A stretch of DNA of 40,055 bases. It comes from Actinomycetota bacterium. Lineage in GTDB: Bacteria > Actinomycetota > Acidimicrobiia > Acidimicrobiales > VFJN01. The notes under the pieces were generated by a model. It was given only the letters and a program-made list of their open reading frames with translations, was not told the DNA's origin and did not search any database. Where the stretch lies: NCBI GenBank assembly GCA_009886035.1, contig VFJN01000054.1:1-40055 (forward strand), in the 5' to 3' direction. Every line of letters begins with the position of its first letter. The first letter of the stretch is position 1. Positions 23,990 to 32,813 of this stretch are shown here, one piece after another. Position numbers and translations under genes: made by a program.

Positions 23990-25102
23990 ATGGACTTTGC
24001 GTTGCCCTTGCCGTTACTGGCGCTTCAGGAGGAGGCGCTCGAGGTAGGTCGCCAGGCCGCCAAGGGAGCCGCCCTCACTGAGGACACCTGGATCGCCGCC
24101 CCCGACCGCACCTTTTCCATCGAGTTGGGCCGCCGCGGCTGGCTGGGCATGACATGGCCGGTGGAATCCGGGGGCGGCGGGCGCACCGCCCTCGAGCGGT
24201 TCATCGTGTTTGAGGCCCTCATTGGCAGCGGGGCACCACTGGCCACATCCTGGTTCGCCGACCGACAGATGGGGCCCACACTGCTGCAATTCGGTACACC
24301 GGCGCAGCAAGAACAACACCTGCCCTCCATCCTGAATGGAACCTCGGCCTGGAGCATCGGGATGTCCGAGCCCGATGCGGGGTCCGACGTCGCCTCGATC
24401 CGTACCCGGGCGGTTCGTGACGGCGATACCTTCGTCGTGAACGGCCAGAAGATCTGGAACTCGGGGGCAGCCGAGGCGGATTGGATCTATCTCATCGCCC
24501 GCACCGACCCCGACGCCAAACCGCATGCCGGATTGTCCGAGCTCATTGTGGACATGCGTTCCCCCGGCATCACGATCCTGCCCATTACCGACATGACCGG
24601 CAGTAGGCATTTCTGCGAAGTCTTTTTTGAGGACGTACGGGTCCCCGCCGAGAACCTCGTCGGCCAACTCAACGGCAGCTTTCAGCAGGTCATGCGACAG
24701 ATGGAGCACGAGCGGGGCGGCATCGACCGCCTCCTCAGCAACCGGAAGCTCTACGAAGATGTCCTCGCCGTCACCGACACCGGCGATCCGCGGCGGCGAC
24801 AGGAGATCGCCGAGATCGAAACGGGCTACCGGATCGGCCGCCTGTTGGTGCTGCGCGAAGTGCTCGGCCAAGCCCCCCCGCAGTTTTCGGCGGCCACCAA
24901 GACGTTCTGTACGGAACTCGAGCAGCGCATCGCTGCCTTCTGCGCCCATGCCCTCGGCCCGGCCACCATGCTCGCCGAAGCCGACCTCGCCGGCCGGGTG
25001 AGCCGCGGGGTGGCTTACGCCCCCGCCTACACGATCATGGGCGGCACCACCGAGATCCTGCGCAACATCCTCGGCGAGCGCGTCCTCGGCTTACCGCGCT
25101 GA
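23990..25102 (+). CDS. Acyl-CoA dehydrogenase
   Basis: 370 aa; GMSEPDAGSDVASIRTRAVRDGDTFVVNGQKIWNSGAAEADWIYLIART...YTIMGGTTEILRNILGERVLGLPR. Confidence 0.93.
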   Translation: MDFALPLPLLALQEEALEVGRQAAKGAALTEDTWIAAPDRTFSIELGRRGWLGMTWPVESGGGGRTALERFIVFEALIGSGAPLATSWFADRQMGPTLLQFGTPAQQEQHLPSILNGTSAWSIGMSEPDAGSDVASIRTRAVRDGDTFVVNGQKIWNSGAAEADWIYLIARTDPDAKPHAGLSELIVDMRSPGITILPITDMTGSRHFCEVFFEDVRVPAENLVGQLNGSFQQVMRQMEHERGGIDRLLSNRKLYEDVLAVTDTGDPRRRQEIAEIETGYRIGRLLVLREVLGQAPPQFSAATKTFCTELEQRIAAFCAHALGPATMLAEADLAGRVSRGVAYAPAYTIMGGTTEILRNILGERVLGLPR

Positions 25103-25119
25103 GCCACCCCTCCGGCTTC

Positions 25120-25428
25120 TCAGCGAGCCGGACCGTCGAAGCCCTCGTGACCGTTCGGTTCTTTCGATCGGATTCGCTGCGACTGTCGCACCAGATGCAC
25201 AACGGTGCCTCCCATCACGAGGACCACGGTCGCCAGGAGCCCGAGTTGCAGCGCGCCACCTCGATCACCGGCCTCCTGGGGAGCCGCACCGGAGTTGGGC
25301 CGGGGGAAGATCCTCGGCCGAGACTGGCCCACCGCATTGGTGGTGGGCGGAGCGTCCTGGGCGACCGCCGCCGCCGGGAGGCTCACCAACACGGCGGAGA
25401 AGATCAGCAGAGCGAGGAGTCGGCGCAC
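25120..25428 (-). CDS. Small secreted/membrane protein, function unknown
   Basis: 102 aa; signal peptide MRRLLALLIFSAVLVSLPAAAVAQ and a TM segment LQLGLLATVVLVMGGTVVHLV. Confidence 0.55.
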   Translation of the reverse strand: MRRLLALLIFSAVLVSLPAAAVAQDAPPTTNAVGQSRPRIFPRPNSGAAPQEAGDRGGALQLGLLATVVLVMGGTVVHLVRQSQRIRSKEPNGHEGFDGPAR

Positions 25429-25447
25429 TCGCCCATCATCGCACCGC

Positions 25448-25909
25448 TCAGCGGGATCGGCGGCGTCGATGAGCAGGCGCTAGGGGTGGCCCCACATGAT
25501 CGGCATCGATCAGGCGGGTGTCGTCGAGGTCCCAGAGCCAACGTCCTCCATCCTGGCGAAGGCGGCCCAGCGCCACATCGGCGATGGCTCGGTCGGTGAA
25601 CACCACCACTCGGTACCCCTCGACCAGTCCCTTGCTGGCGGCCTTGCTCAAGAAGCCGGTGGTGCCCTCGAAGGCACCCGCGGGTGCACACACGATGGCC
25701 CCGGCGATGATGTCGCCTTCGAACATCGGCGCCTCGGCGGTGGGCACATCCCACTTCAGGGTGGGATCGCCCAGCACCGCCACGCTCACCTCAGGATGCT
25801 GGCGATGCAGGTGGACGAGCGACTGGTGAAGTTGGGCCAACGACGGTGTCGACAACCGGAAACCGGCAGCCATTCCGGCATCGACGAGTACGAGGGTCCG
25901 ATCAGGCAT
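25448..25909 (-). CDS. Hypothetical protein, possibly PIN/NYN-like nuclease fold
   Basis: MPDRTLVLVDAGMAAGFRLSTPSLAQLHQSLVHLHRQHPEVSVAVLGDPTLKWDVP...GDIIAGAIVCAPAGAFEGTTGFLSKAASKGLVEGYRVVVFTDRAIADVALGRL; fold assignment is tentative. Confidence 0.55.
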   Translation of the reverse strand: MPDRTLVLVDAGMAAGFRLSTPSLAQLHQSLVHLHRQHPEVSVAVLGDPTLKWDVPTAEAPMFEGDIIAGAIVCAPAGAFEGTTGFLSKAASKGLVEGYRVVVFTDRAIADVALGRLRQDGGRWLWDLDDTRLIDADHVGPPLAPAHRRRRSR

Positions 25910-25937
25910 GAGGACGGCACGATACCGTTGCCTCCTG

Positions 25938-26393
25938 ATGACTACGACCATCCTCCTCGCCGTCCTCATCCTCACCCTGGTGCTGTCGGCGGTGATCGCC
26001 GTGCTCATTGTGCGCCGCGGTCGCGCTCGGGCCCTGGAGAACCTGTCTCAGCTACCCGGAGTGCTCCAGCGATCCATGGCGGCCACCTCGCTCGGGATCA
26101 CCAGCCGAGGGAGAGGTGAGGCCCAGGGCACGGGCACCCTCGTGTTGACGAGCGACGAGGTGGCGTTCGCCCAGTGGCGCCCGGACTACCTCTTGCGCAT
26201 TCCCCGGGCCCAAATCCTCGAGGTGGACACCACCCGCACCCACCTGGAGCGGAAAATGAAGAACGACGTGTTGCGGATTCGTTGGACCGACACCGCTACG
26301 GGGGCAGAAGACACCTTCGCCGCCTTTGTGCGGGACCTCGATCCCTGGCTGACGGACCTGGGGGGCCAGCGCTCGCCCAGCGAGGACGAGTGA
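25938..26393 (+). CDS. Membrane-anchored protein resembling DUF2550 family
   Basis: N-terminal TM MTTTILLAVLILTLVLSAVIAVLIVRRGRAR followed by a soluble PH-like region; family assignment from recall. Confidence 0.55.
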   Translation: MTTTILLAVLILTLVLSAVIAVLIVRRGRARALENLSQLPGVLQRSMAATSLGITSRGRGEAQGTGTLVLTSDEVAFAQWRPDYLLRIPRAQILEVDTTRTHLERKMKNDVLRIRWTDTATGAEDTFAAFVRDLDPWLTDLGGQRSPSEDE

Positions 26394-26406
26394 CCTGGTT
26401 GGCTCT

Positions 26407-26427
26407 TTCTAATGGGTTACATTAGAA
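26407..26427. promoter_or_regulatory. Perfect inverted repeat TTCTAATG-GGTTA-CATTAGAA upstream of LLM oxidoreductase
   Basis: 8-bp arms, 5-bp spacer, read directly. Confidence 0.6.
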
Positions 26428-26436
26428 CCTGTTCTA
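26423..26436. promoter_or_regulatory. KstR-box-like operator TAGAACCTGTTCTA
   Basis: Exact match to the KstR consensus TnnAACnnGTTnnA; 24 nt before ATG 26461. Confidence 0.65.
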
Positions 26437-26460
26437 GTTTCCCGACCAGGAGTGTGCGCG

Positions 26461-27669
26461 ATGGAATTCGGCTTGTTCATGAACGGCTACCTGCCCGGCC
26501 CGGCGGCCCACGACCGCGAGGCCGAGCACACCATGATCATGCGGGAAATCAACTACGCCATCCAGGCCGACCGACACAACTGGAAGTACGCCTGGTTCGG
26601 GGAGCACCACGCCCTCACGGAGTACTCCCACATGTCTGCCCCTGAGGTCCTGTTCGGATACATGGCGGCCAAGACCGAGCGCATCCATCTCGGTTCGGCG
26701 ATCATGAACCTCTCGCGACCGGTGAACCATCCGGTGCGCAACGCCGAACGCGTCGCCATGCTCGACCACGTGACCGAGGGTCGCTACGAGTGGGGCACCG
26801 GCCGGGGGGCGGGGAGCCACGAGATGGCCACCTTCGATTTGCTCACCTCGGACACCAAGGCCATGTGGGACGAAGCGGCACCGGAAATCCTCCGCATGTG
26901 GGAGCAGCGCGACTACACCTTCGAGGGCGAATTCTTCCGGGTGGAAAAACCCCACAACATCCTGCCGAAGCCCTACCAGCACGGACATCCGCCCCTGTGG
27001 GTGGGCTGCGGTAACCCTGGCACCTTCACCAAGGCCGGCGAGTTGGGCATTGGGGCTATCGCCTTCAACTTCGAGCCCATCTACAACCTCAAAGGGCGCA
27101 TCGAGGCCTACAAGGAAGGCATCGCCAACTGCAAGGAACCACTCGGTCAGTTCATCAACGACAACATCATGATGACCAACGCCGTGGTGTGCGTCGCCAG
27201 CCGCGAGCGGGCCCGCGCCATCGCCATGTCGCCGGGTCGGGGCTACCTCAACACGATGGTGAACATGTACCACGACACCATGCCCCCCCAGCCCGGCGCG
27301 GTGAAGTGGCCCAATGCGCCCCGGGCCATCCCGGATGAATCCACCCTCGACTGGCTCATCGAAGCCGGTTACCTCCTCTGCGGGGCTCCCGACGATGTGC
27401 TCGAACAGATCGACAAGTACCAGCAGGTGGGTTGCGACCAACTCGTCTTCGGCATCCCCAACGAGGGGTTTGAGCACGAGGAGGTGATGGAGATGATCGA
27501 ACTGTTCGGCGACAAGGTGATTCCCACCTTCGACACCGACCCGGTGCACCGCACCACCCGCTTCCGGGCCACCGCCCAGCCCAAGTTCCCGGTCTTTGCC
27601 CATCCGGTGCCCGAAGACCTGAGCGTGAGCGTGATTCCCACCAACGCGCTGATCCCGCTGGCGGGTTGA
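26461..27669 (+). CDS. LLM-class (luciferase-like) flavin-dependent oxidoreductase
   Basis: MEFGLFMNGYLPGP...YAWFGEHHALTEYSHMSAPEVLFGYMAAKTERIHLGSAIMNLSRPVNHPVRNAERVAMLDHVTEGRYEWGTGRG. Confidence 0.92.
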   Translation: MEFGLFMNGYLPGPAAHDREAEHTMIMREINYAIQADRHNWKYAWFGEHHALTEYSHMSAPEVLFGYMAAKTERIHLGSAIMNLSRPVNHPVRNAERVAMLDHVTEGRYEWGTGRGAGSHEMATFDLLTSDTKAMWDEAAPEILRMWEQRDYTFEGEFFRVEKPHNILPKPYQHGHPPLWVGCGNPGTFTKAGELGIGAIAFNFEPIYNLKGRIEAYKEGIANCKEPLGQFINDNIMMTNAVVCVASRERARAIAMSPGRGYLNTMVNMYHDTMPPQPGAVKWPNAPRAIPDESTLDWLIEAGYLLCGAPDDVLEQIDKYQQVGCDQLVFGIPNEGFEHEEVMEMIELFGDKVIPTFDTDPVHRTTRFRATAQPKFPVFAHPVPEDLSVSVIPTNALIPLAG

Positions 27670-27691
27670 CACGACCGCTCTTGCTGTCGCC

Positions 27692-28273
27692 ACCCGCGAC
27701 CGACTGCTCGATGAGGCCGAACGCCTCTTCGCGTTGCGCGGTGTTCAGGGGGTAACCATCCGTGAGATCACCGAGGCGGCGGGGCAGCGCAATGTGTCGG
27801 CCGTGAGTTATCACTTCCACTCGCGCCAGGGCCTCCTGGCGGAGGTATTGGCACGGCGGGGTGCCCCCGTGGATCGTGCTCGTGGCGAGGCCCGCGACGC
27901 GCTCGGGCCGCGCCCGGCCCCCGGCGACCTTGTGGCCTGCCTGATCACTCCCTATACCGCCCTGCTCCACGCCCCCGCCGGGCGGAGCTACCTACGGATC
28001 GTGGCCCAACTACGGGGCCGGTTCGCCCTGTGGCGAGACGCATCAGACCCCGCCACCACCACGCACCTCACCCACATACTGGCCGAGGTGGAAGCCCTCC
28101 CCCGCGCCCCCGGCCCGGTTCGCCGCGAGCGAGTGGTGTCGCTGATCATGCTCCTCACCGCCAGCGTGGCCGAACGGGCCCGTCGCATCGACGACGGTAC
28201 CGGCACCGAACTCGATCACGAGGCCTTCACCGCCAATCTCATCTCCATGTGCACCGCCCTGCTGTCGTCCTGA
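27692..28273 (+). CDS. TetR family transcriptional regulator; start codon unresolved
   Basis: In-frame TRDRLLDEAERLFALRGVQGVTIREITEAAGQRNVSAVSYHFHSRQGLLAEVLARR; supplied ORF starts at TTG 27734, inside helix 1 of the HTH. Confidence 0.75.
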   Translation, partial: TRDRLLDEAERLFALRGVQGVTIREITEAAGQRNVSAVSYHFHSRQGLLAEVLARRGAPVDRARGEARDALGPRPAPGDLVACLITPYTALLHAPAGRSYLRIVAQLRGRFALWRDASDPATTTHLTHILAEVEALPRAPGPVRRERVVSLIMLLTASVAERARRIDDGTGTELDHEAFTANLISMCTALLSS

Positions 28274-28323
28274 AGCCCACCGGCTGAGTCGGGGCTCCGA
28301 TCCCCCGCCGGGGACCAACCCCG

Positions 28324-29508
28324 TTAGGGGGTCCAGCGCACCGGCATGGACTCGAAGCCGGTGATGAAGTTCGCCGGACGCATCGGGGTGGGGCCGACGA
28401 GTTCAAGGTCGGGCATCCGGGCCATCACCCGTTCGGTCATCACACTCACCTCGAGCCGGGCCAGGCTGGCGCCCAGGCAAAAGTGCGTGCCAAATCCGAA
28501 GGCCACGTGGTCGTTAGGACTGCGCTCGATATCGAACTCGAACGGTCGATCAAAGATCTCCTCATCACGATTAGCGGAGTGATAGAGCAGCACCACCTCT
28601 TGCCCCTGGCGCAACTGCTGGCCGCGCAACTCCGTGTCCTCGGTGGTCACGCGGGCCATCGTTTTGATCGGCGTCACCCAGCGCAGCATCTCCTCCACCG
28701 TCGAACCCAACAGTTCGGGCCTCTCGAGGAGCTTTTGCCGCTGATCGGGGTTGCGCACCAACTGGGCAATCCCGCCACTCACCACGTGACGGGTGGTCTC
28801 GTCGCCTCCCACCAAGATGAGCAACGACTCCTGCATCAACTCATCGTCGTCGAGGGTGTCACCGTCTACCTCGGCATGGACCAACACGGAGATCAAATCG
28901 ATATCGACCGGCCGGGTGCGTCGCTCGGCGATCACCTTGGTCGCATAGGCCTGGTACTCCGAGAAGGCGGTGGCCGCCGCCATCAGGGCCTCGTCGGTGG
29001 CTTTATTGGACTGGGCCGAAACCATGTCGTCGCTCCAGGTGAGCAGATCGGCCCGGTCTTCAGGCGCCACACCGAGCGCATCACCGATCATGACCATCGG
29101 CAGGGGGGCGGCGATGTCGCGTACCAAGTCGCATGACCCCTTCTCGTACACCGCATCGATGATCTCGTCGCACACGGCACGAATCTTGGCTTCGAGGTCC
29201 CGTACCCGGCGGGGTGTGAAGCCCTTGCTCACCAACTTCCGGCGACGGGCATGATCGGGATCGTCCATGTCGATCATCATCGGCATCGGCCCCATACCCG
29301 GGACCGCCCCACCGGCGCTCGAGAACGTATTCGGGCTGCGCTCCACCACCTTCAGGTCCCGGTAGCAGGCGATCCCCCAAACACCATTGGCTTCGTCGAA
29401 ATACACGGGAGCGTTGGTCCGCATCCAGCGGTAAAGGTCGTGGGGGTCGCTGGCGTAGAACTCCCCCGCCAGTAGGTCGATCTCCGGGCGCGTGGGATGG
29501 TCAGCCAT
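28324..29508 (-). CDS. Cytochrome P450, CYP142-like (steroid side-chain hydroxylase family)
   Basis: 394 aa; LPMVMIGDALGV, LILVGGDETTRHVVSGG (I-helix), FGFGTHFCLGASLARLEVSVMTERV (heme Cys loop), MMIDMDDPDHARRRKLVSKGFTPRRVRDLE; pattern strongly resembles recalled CYP142 sequences. Confidence 0.85.
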   Translation of the reverse strand: MADHPTRPEIDLLAGEFYASDPHDLYRWMRTNAPVYFDEANGVWGIACYRDLKVVERSPNTFSSAGGAVPGMGPMPMMIDMDDPDHARRRKLVSKGFTPRRVRDLEAKIRAVCDEIIDAVYEKGSCDLVRDIAAPLPMVMIGDALGVAPEDRADLLTWSDDMVSAQSNKATDEALMAAATAFSEYQAYATKVIAERRTRPVDIDLISVLVHAEVDGDTLDDDELMQESLLILVGGDETTRHVVSGGIAQLVRNPDQRQKLLERPELLGSTVEEMLRWVTPIKTMARVTTEDTELRGQQLRQGQEVVLLYHSANRDEEIFDRPFEFDIERSPNDHVAFGFGTHFCLGASLARLEVSVMTERVMARMPDLELVGPTPMRPANFITGFESMPVRWTP

Positions 29509-29715
29509 CCGGCGATTCTCGCATACCCGACCGGATCAACCCGATTGGGAACCGATCACAACCGGAAGGAATCCGGGGCCACGACGGGTGGCAGAAACCC
29601 CGATCGCCTTCGACCCCCAGGCGCAGCCGGAGCGGGGAAATCCTCGGGCGGTGTGAGCCCGGCATACTGGGAGTCCCGCTAACCAAAACCACTCACGGAA
29701 GTACGAGACCCTCAC

Positions 29716-31116
29716 ATGGCGCTACACGACCGAGACGCGATTCGTGACGAACTCAACGCCAGCGTGTTCGCCGGCCAGGACCTCTCCACCGCCCTGCCCA
29801 AGTATCGCTTCCCCGACCGGGAGATTTCCCCCGATCACGCTTATCAGGTCATCGCCGATGAGATCATGCTCGACGGCAACTCCCGCCAGAACCTGGCCAC
29901 GTTCTGTCAGACATGGGAGGAGCCGCAGGTCATCAAACTCATGGAGTTGGCGATCAACAAAAACATGATCGACCGCGATGAGTACCCGCAGACCGCCGAG
30001 ATCGAGCGGCGCGCCACGCACATGATGGCGGATCTCTGGAACGCCCCCGATGCGGCCAACACTGTCGGCACCTCCTGCATCGGATCTTCGGAGGCATGCA
30101 TGTTGGGAGGTTTGGCGGCCAAGTGGCGCTGGCGGGCCCGTCAAGCTGCCGCCGGCCGGCCTACCAATCGACCCAACATGGTGTGTGGCGCGGTACAGGT
30201 CGTGTGGCACAAGTTCGCCAAGTACTGGGATATCGAAATGCGGGAGGTACCCATGGCCCCCGATCAGTACTTCATGACACCCCAGGACGTGCTGGACCGA
30301 GTGGACGAAAACACCATCATGGTGGTGCCCACCCTGGGGCTCACCTACACCGGCGCCTACGAGATGGTGAAGCCCATCGCCGATGCCCTTGATGAACTGC
30401 AGGCCGAAGGCGGCCTCGATATCGATATCCATGTCGATGCCGCCAGCGGCGGATTCCTCGCCCCGTTCTGCACACCCGACATGGAGTGGGACTTCCGCCT
30501 CCCCCGGGTGAAATCGATCAGCGCATCAGGCCACAAGTTTGGTCTCGCCCCGCTCGGAGTTGGCTGGGTGGTCTTCCGCGATCGCGACGAACTCCCCGAT
30601 GATCTGATTTTTCATGTGAACTACCTCGGTGGGGATATGCCGGTCTTCCAGATCAACTTCTCCCGGCCGGCCGGTCAGATCGTGGCCCAGTACTACGATT
30701 TTCTGCGGCTCGGACGCGACGGCTACCGGCGGGTGCACGACGCCACCTACGCCACCGGAAAATATCTGGCGGAGGAGATCACCCAAATGGGGATCTTCGA
30801 ACTGCTCCACGACAGCGATTCCACCACCGGCATTCCTTGTGTCACCTGGCGCATCCCGGAAGGGGTCGACCTCGGCTTCACCCTTTACGACCTGGCCGAC
30901 CGTTTGCGCATCAAGGGCTGGCAGGTGCCGGCCTACACGCTCACCGGCGATGCCTCGCACATCGCCGTACAACGCATCCTGGTGCGCCAGGACGTGAGTC
31001 GAGACATGGCCAGCCTGCTCGTGGCCGACTTCCGCGATGCCCTGGCCCACCTCACCCGCCACCCCGTGTCGGTGCCGATGGATCGGGATGAATCGGCCGG
31101 GTTCAACCATCTCTAA
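29716..31116 (+). CDS. gad: Glutamate decarboxylase
   Basis: 466 aa; GTSCIGSSEACMLGGLAAKWRWRAR, HVDAASGGFLAPFCTPDMEWDFRLPRVKSISASGHKFGLAPLGVGWVVFRD (PLP-lysine region). Confidence 0.95.
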   Translation: MALHDRDAIRDELNASVFAGQDLSTALPKYRFPDREISPDHAYQVIADEIMLDGNSRQNLATFCQTWEEPQVIKLMELAINKNMIDRDEYPQTAEIERRATHMMADLWNAPDAANTVGTSCIGSSEACMLGGLAAKWRWRARQAAAGRPTNRPNMVCGAVQVVWHKFAKYWDIEMREVPMAPDQYFMTPQDVLDRVDENTIMVVPTLGLTYTGAYEMVKPIADALDELQAEGGLDIDIHVDAASGGFLAPFCTPDMEWDFRLPRVKSISASGHKFGLAPLGVGWVVFRDRDELPDDLIFHVNYLGGDMPVFQINFSRPAGQIVAQYYDFLRLGRDGYRRVHDATYATGKYLAEEITQMGIFELLHDSDSTTGIPCVTWRIPEGVDLGFTLYDLADRLRIKGWQVPAYTLTGDASHIAVQRILVRQDVSRDMASLLVADFRDALAHLTRHPVSVPMDRDESAGFNHL

Positions 31117-31167
31117 CCCCCCTGGCCCTGAGCCCGACCGCCGTCGGCCCTGGACGGCCCTCACCCT

Positions 31168-31827
31168 TCAGGCTTGGTGGCCTCGGCGCCAATGGTCCAC
31201 AAGGGTAACCACCGCTACCCCCACGAGAGTTCCGAATGACCAGCCCCCGATAACATCGGCCGGGAAATGGGGCCCATAAACGATCCGGGCGATCCCTACT
31301 GACGCCGCGATCACGAGGGCCACCGGCCGGACCCGCACCGGCAGTACTGCCATGGTGATCAACGCAGTGACCGCCGCCACGGCCGCGTGACCCGAGATGT
31401 AACCGAGCCCAGTACCGTCGCTACCGCGAACGACAACGTCGGGCATCTACATGCGGGGACGGCCCCGGGAGACGAGTTGTTTGATCCCCTTGGCCGCCAT
31501 CCAGGTGCCGACACCGGCGACCACCGCAAGCCCCGCCAGAACGCGGTCGCGGCGGAATACCAGGATGGCTCCCCCTACGATGAACGGACCCACCAAGCTT
31601 CCCAACTGCATGACGGGCCACAGCCCTGCCGCCACCGGATCCGGCGCGTGGTTGAGCCAACGGATGAGCTCAATCTCCCAGGAGGCGATCGGATCCCTCG
31701 TGGCCGCGATGTAGGAGACCCCCAGACCGACACCGGCGATCGCGCTCATCACCACGAGATGAGCGAATGGTTCGAAGAACAAGGCGTTGGAACGCCGGGA
31801 CGTCGAGGCCGATTGAGCGTTATTCAT
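31168..31827 (-). pseudogene. PAP2-family phosphatase gene interrupted by one in-frame TAG (complement of 31447-31449)
   Basis: MNNAQSAS...WMAAKGIKQLVSRGRPRM-TAG-MPDVVVRGSDGTGLGYISGHAAVAAV...ARIVYGPHFPADVIGG; the two supplied ORFs (31447..31902 and 31168..31446) share one frame. Confidence 0.8.
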
Positions 31828-31981
31828 TGCGCTCCATTTACGTTGGCCCGGGATCATCAACCGATGGTGACTCTTCCCGCCGGCGGGAGCGGCTCTCATC
31901 ACGGCTGCATGGTTCGATGGGTTGTGTTAGCAATGCGGTCGGATCGATGCCAACGGCGGCGCCGCCCACCACGGCGCAGGG

Positions 31982-32392
31982 ATGGCGGGCACCAGGGCGA
32001 CCGATCGACCTCCCTGGTCGCCACTGCGCGGCCTCAAACGCGACGGCAACGCGTCTGGGGAGCTCAGACTGGATTGGCCCGCGTGGCGGTCGTTTCTCGA
32101 CAGGCTGGCTCTCCATCCAGAACTCGTTCCCGAGGCGATCTACGCCATTCCGCCACCGACCGGCGAACGGATCGTCGACGCGTTGCTCGCCGGAGTCGCG
32201 GAGAAGATCGCCGATGACACCGGCCTCCCACGCCCGCGGTGGACGGAACGTGCGCCATCACTCGAACATGAATGTCGCCCGCAAATCGCTCGTCCGCGTG
32301 TCGATTATCAAGTTCCTCCACAGCTGGCCGCGCGCGGATTGATGGTCGACCCCGAGAGCCTGTGGCGTCGTCCGGAGAACGTCGGTGTCTGA
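31982..32392 (+). CDS. Putative partner/antitoxin ORF of an AbiE-like (DUF6036 nucleotidyltransferase) module
   Basis: LVPEAIYAIPPPTGERIVDALLAGVAEKIADDTGLPRPRWTERAPSLE...VPPQLAARGLMVDPESLWRRPENVGV; overlaps the next ORF by 8 nt. Confidence 0.55.
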   Translation: MAGTRATDRPPWSPLRGLKRDGNASGELRLDWPAWRSFLDRLALHPELVPEAIYAIPPPTGERIVDALLAGVAEKIADDTGLPRPRWTERAPSLEHECRPQIARPRVDYQVPPQLAARGLMVDPESLWRRPENVGV

Positions 32393-32729
32393 AGTCTCGC
32401 TCGAACGCGACGACATCGAACGGTACGTCTCGGAGGTCGCCGACGAACTCGCGGGTTCGGGTGGGCAACGCGTCGTGATCATCGTCGGTGGTGCCCTTCT
32501 TGCGATGCACGGCTTGCGCGCCGCAACCCGGGATGCGGACAGCGTGAAACGCCTTGATGAGGAGCTCACGGCGGCGATAGCTCGAGTCGCATCGAGACAC
32601 GGGCTGGCGCCGCGTTGGCTCAACGACTCTGCGCTGCCGTTCCTGCCAGCGACATTTGACGCGGATGCCTGCGAGACCATTCTGGTGAGGAAGTCGCTCC
32701 TGGTCCGCCACATCGAGGCGATCGTGTGA
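32385..32729 (+). CDS. DUF6036/AbiEii-like nucleotidyltransferase, C-terminally truncated
   Basis: VVIIVGGALLAMHGLRAATRDADSVKRLDEELTAAIARVASRHGLAPRWLNDSALPFLPATFDADACETIL then an unrelated short tail; GTG start. Confidence 0.6.
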   Translation: MSEVSLERDDIERYVSEVADELAGSGGQRVVIIVGGALLAMHGLRAATRDADSVKRLDEELTAAIARVASRHGLAPRWLNDSALPFLPATFDADACETILVRKSLLVRHIEAIV

Positions 32730-32760
32730 CGGAACCAACCCTCTGAACCTTCCGGGCTTC

Positions 32761-32778
32761 GGACCCGGACCCGGACCC
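32761..32778. repeat. (GGACCC)x3 short tandem repeat
   Basis: Direct reading: ggacccggacccggaccc. Confidence 0.9.
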
Positions 32779-32813
32779 GCCGAGGCAAATTTCGGTGTCA
32801 TAATCACAACGGG

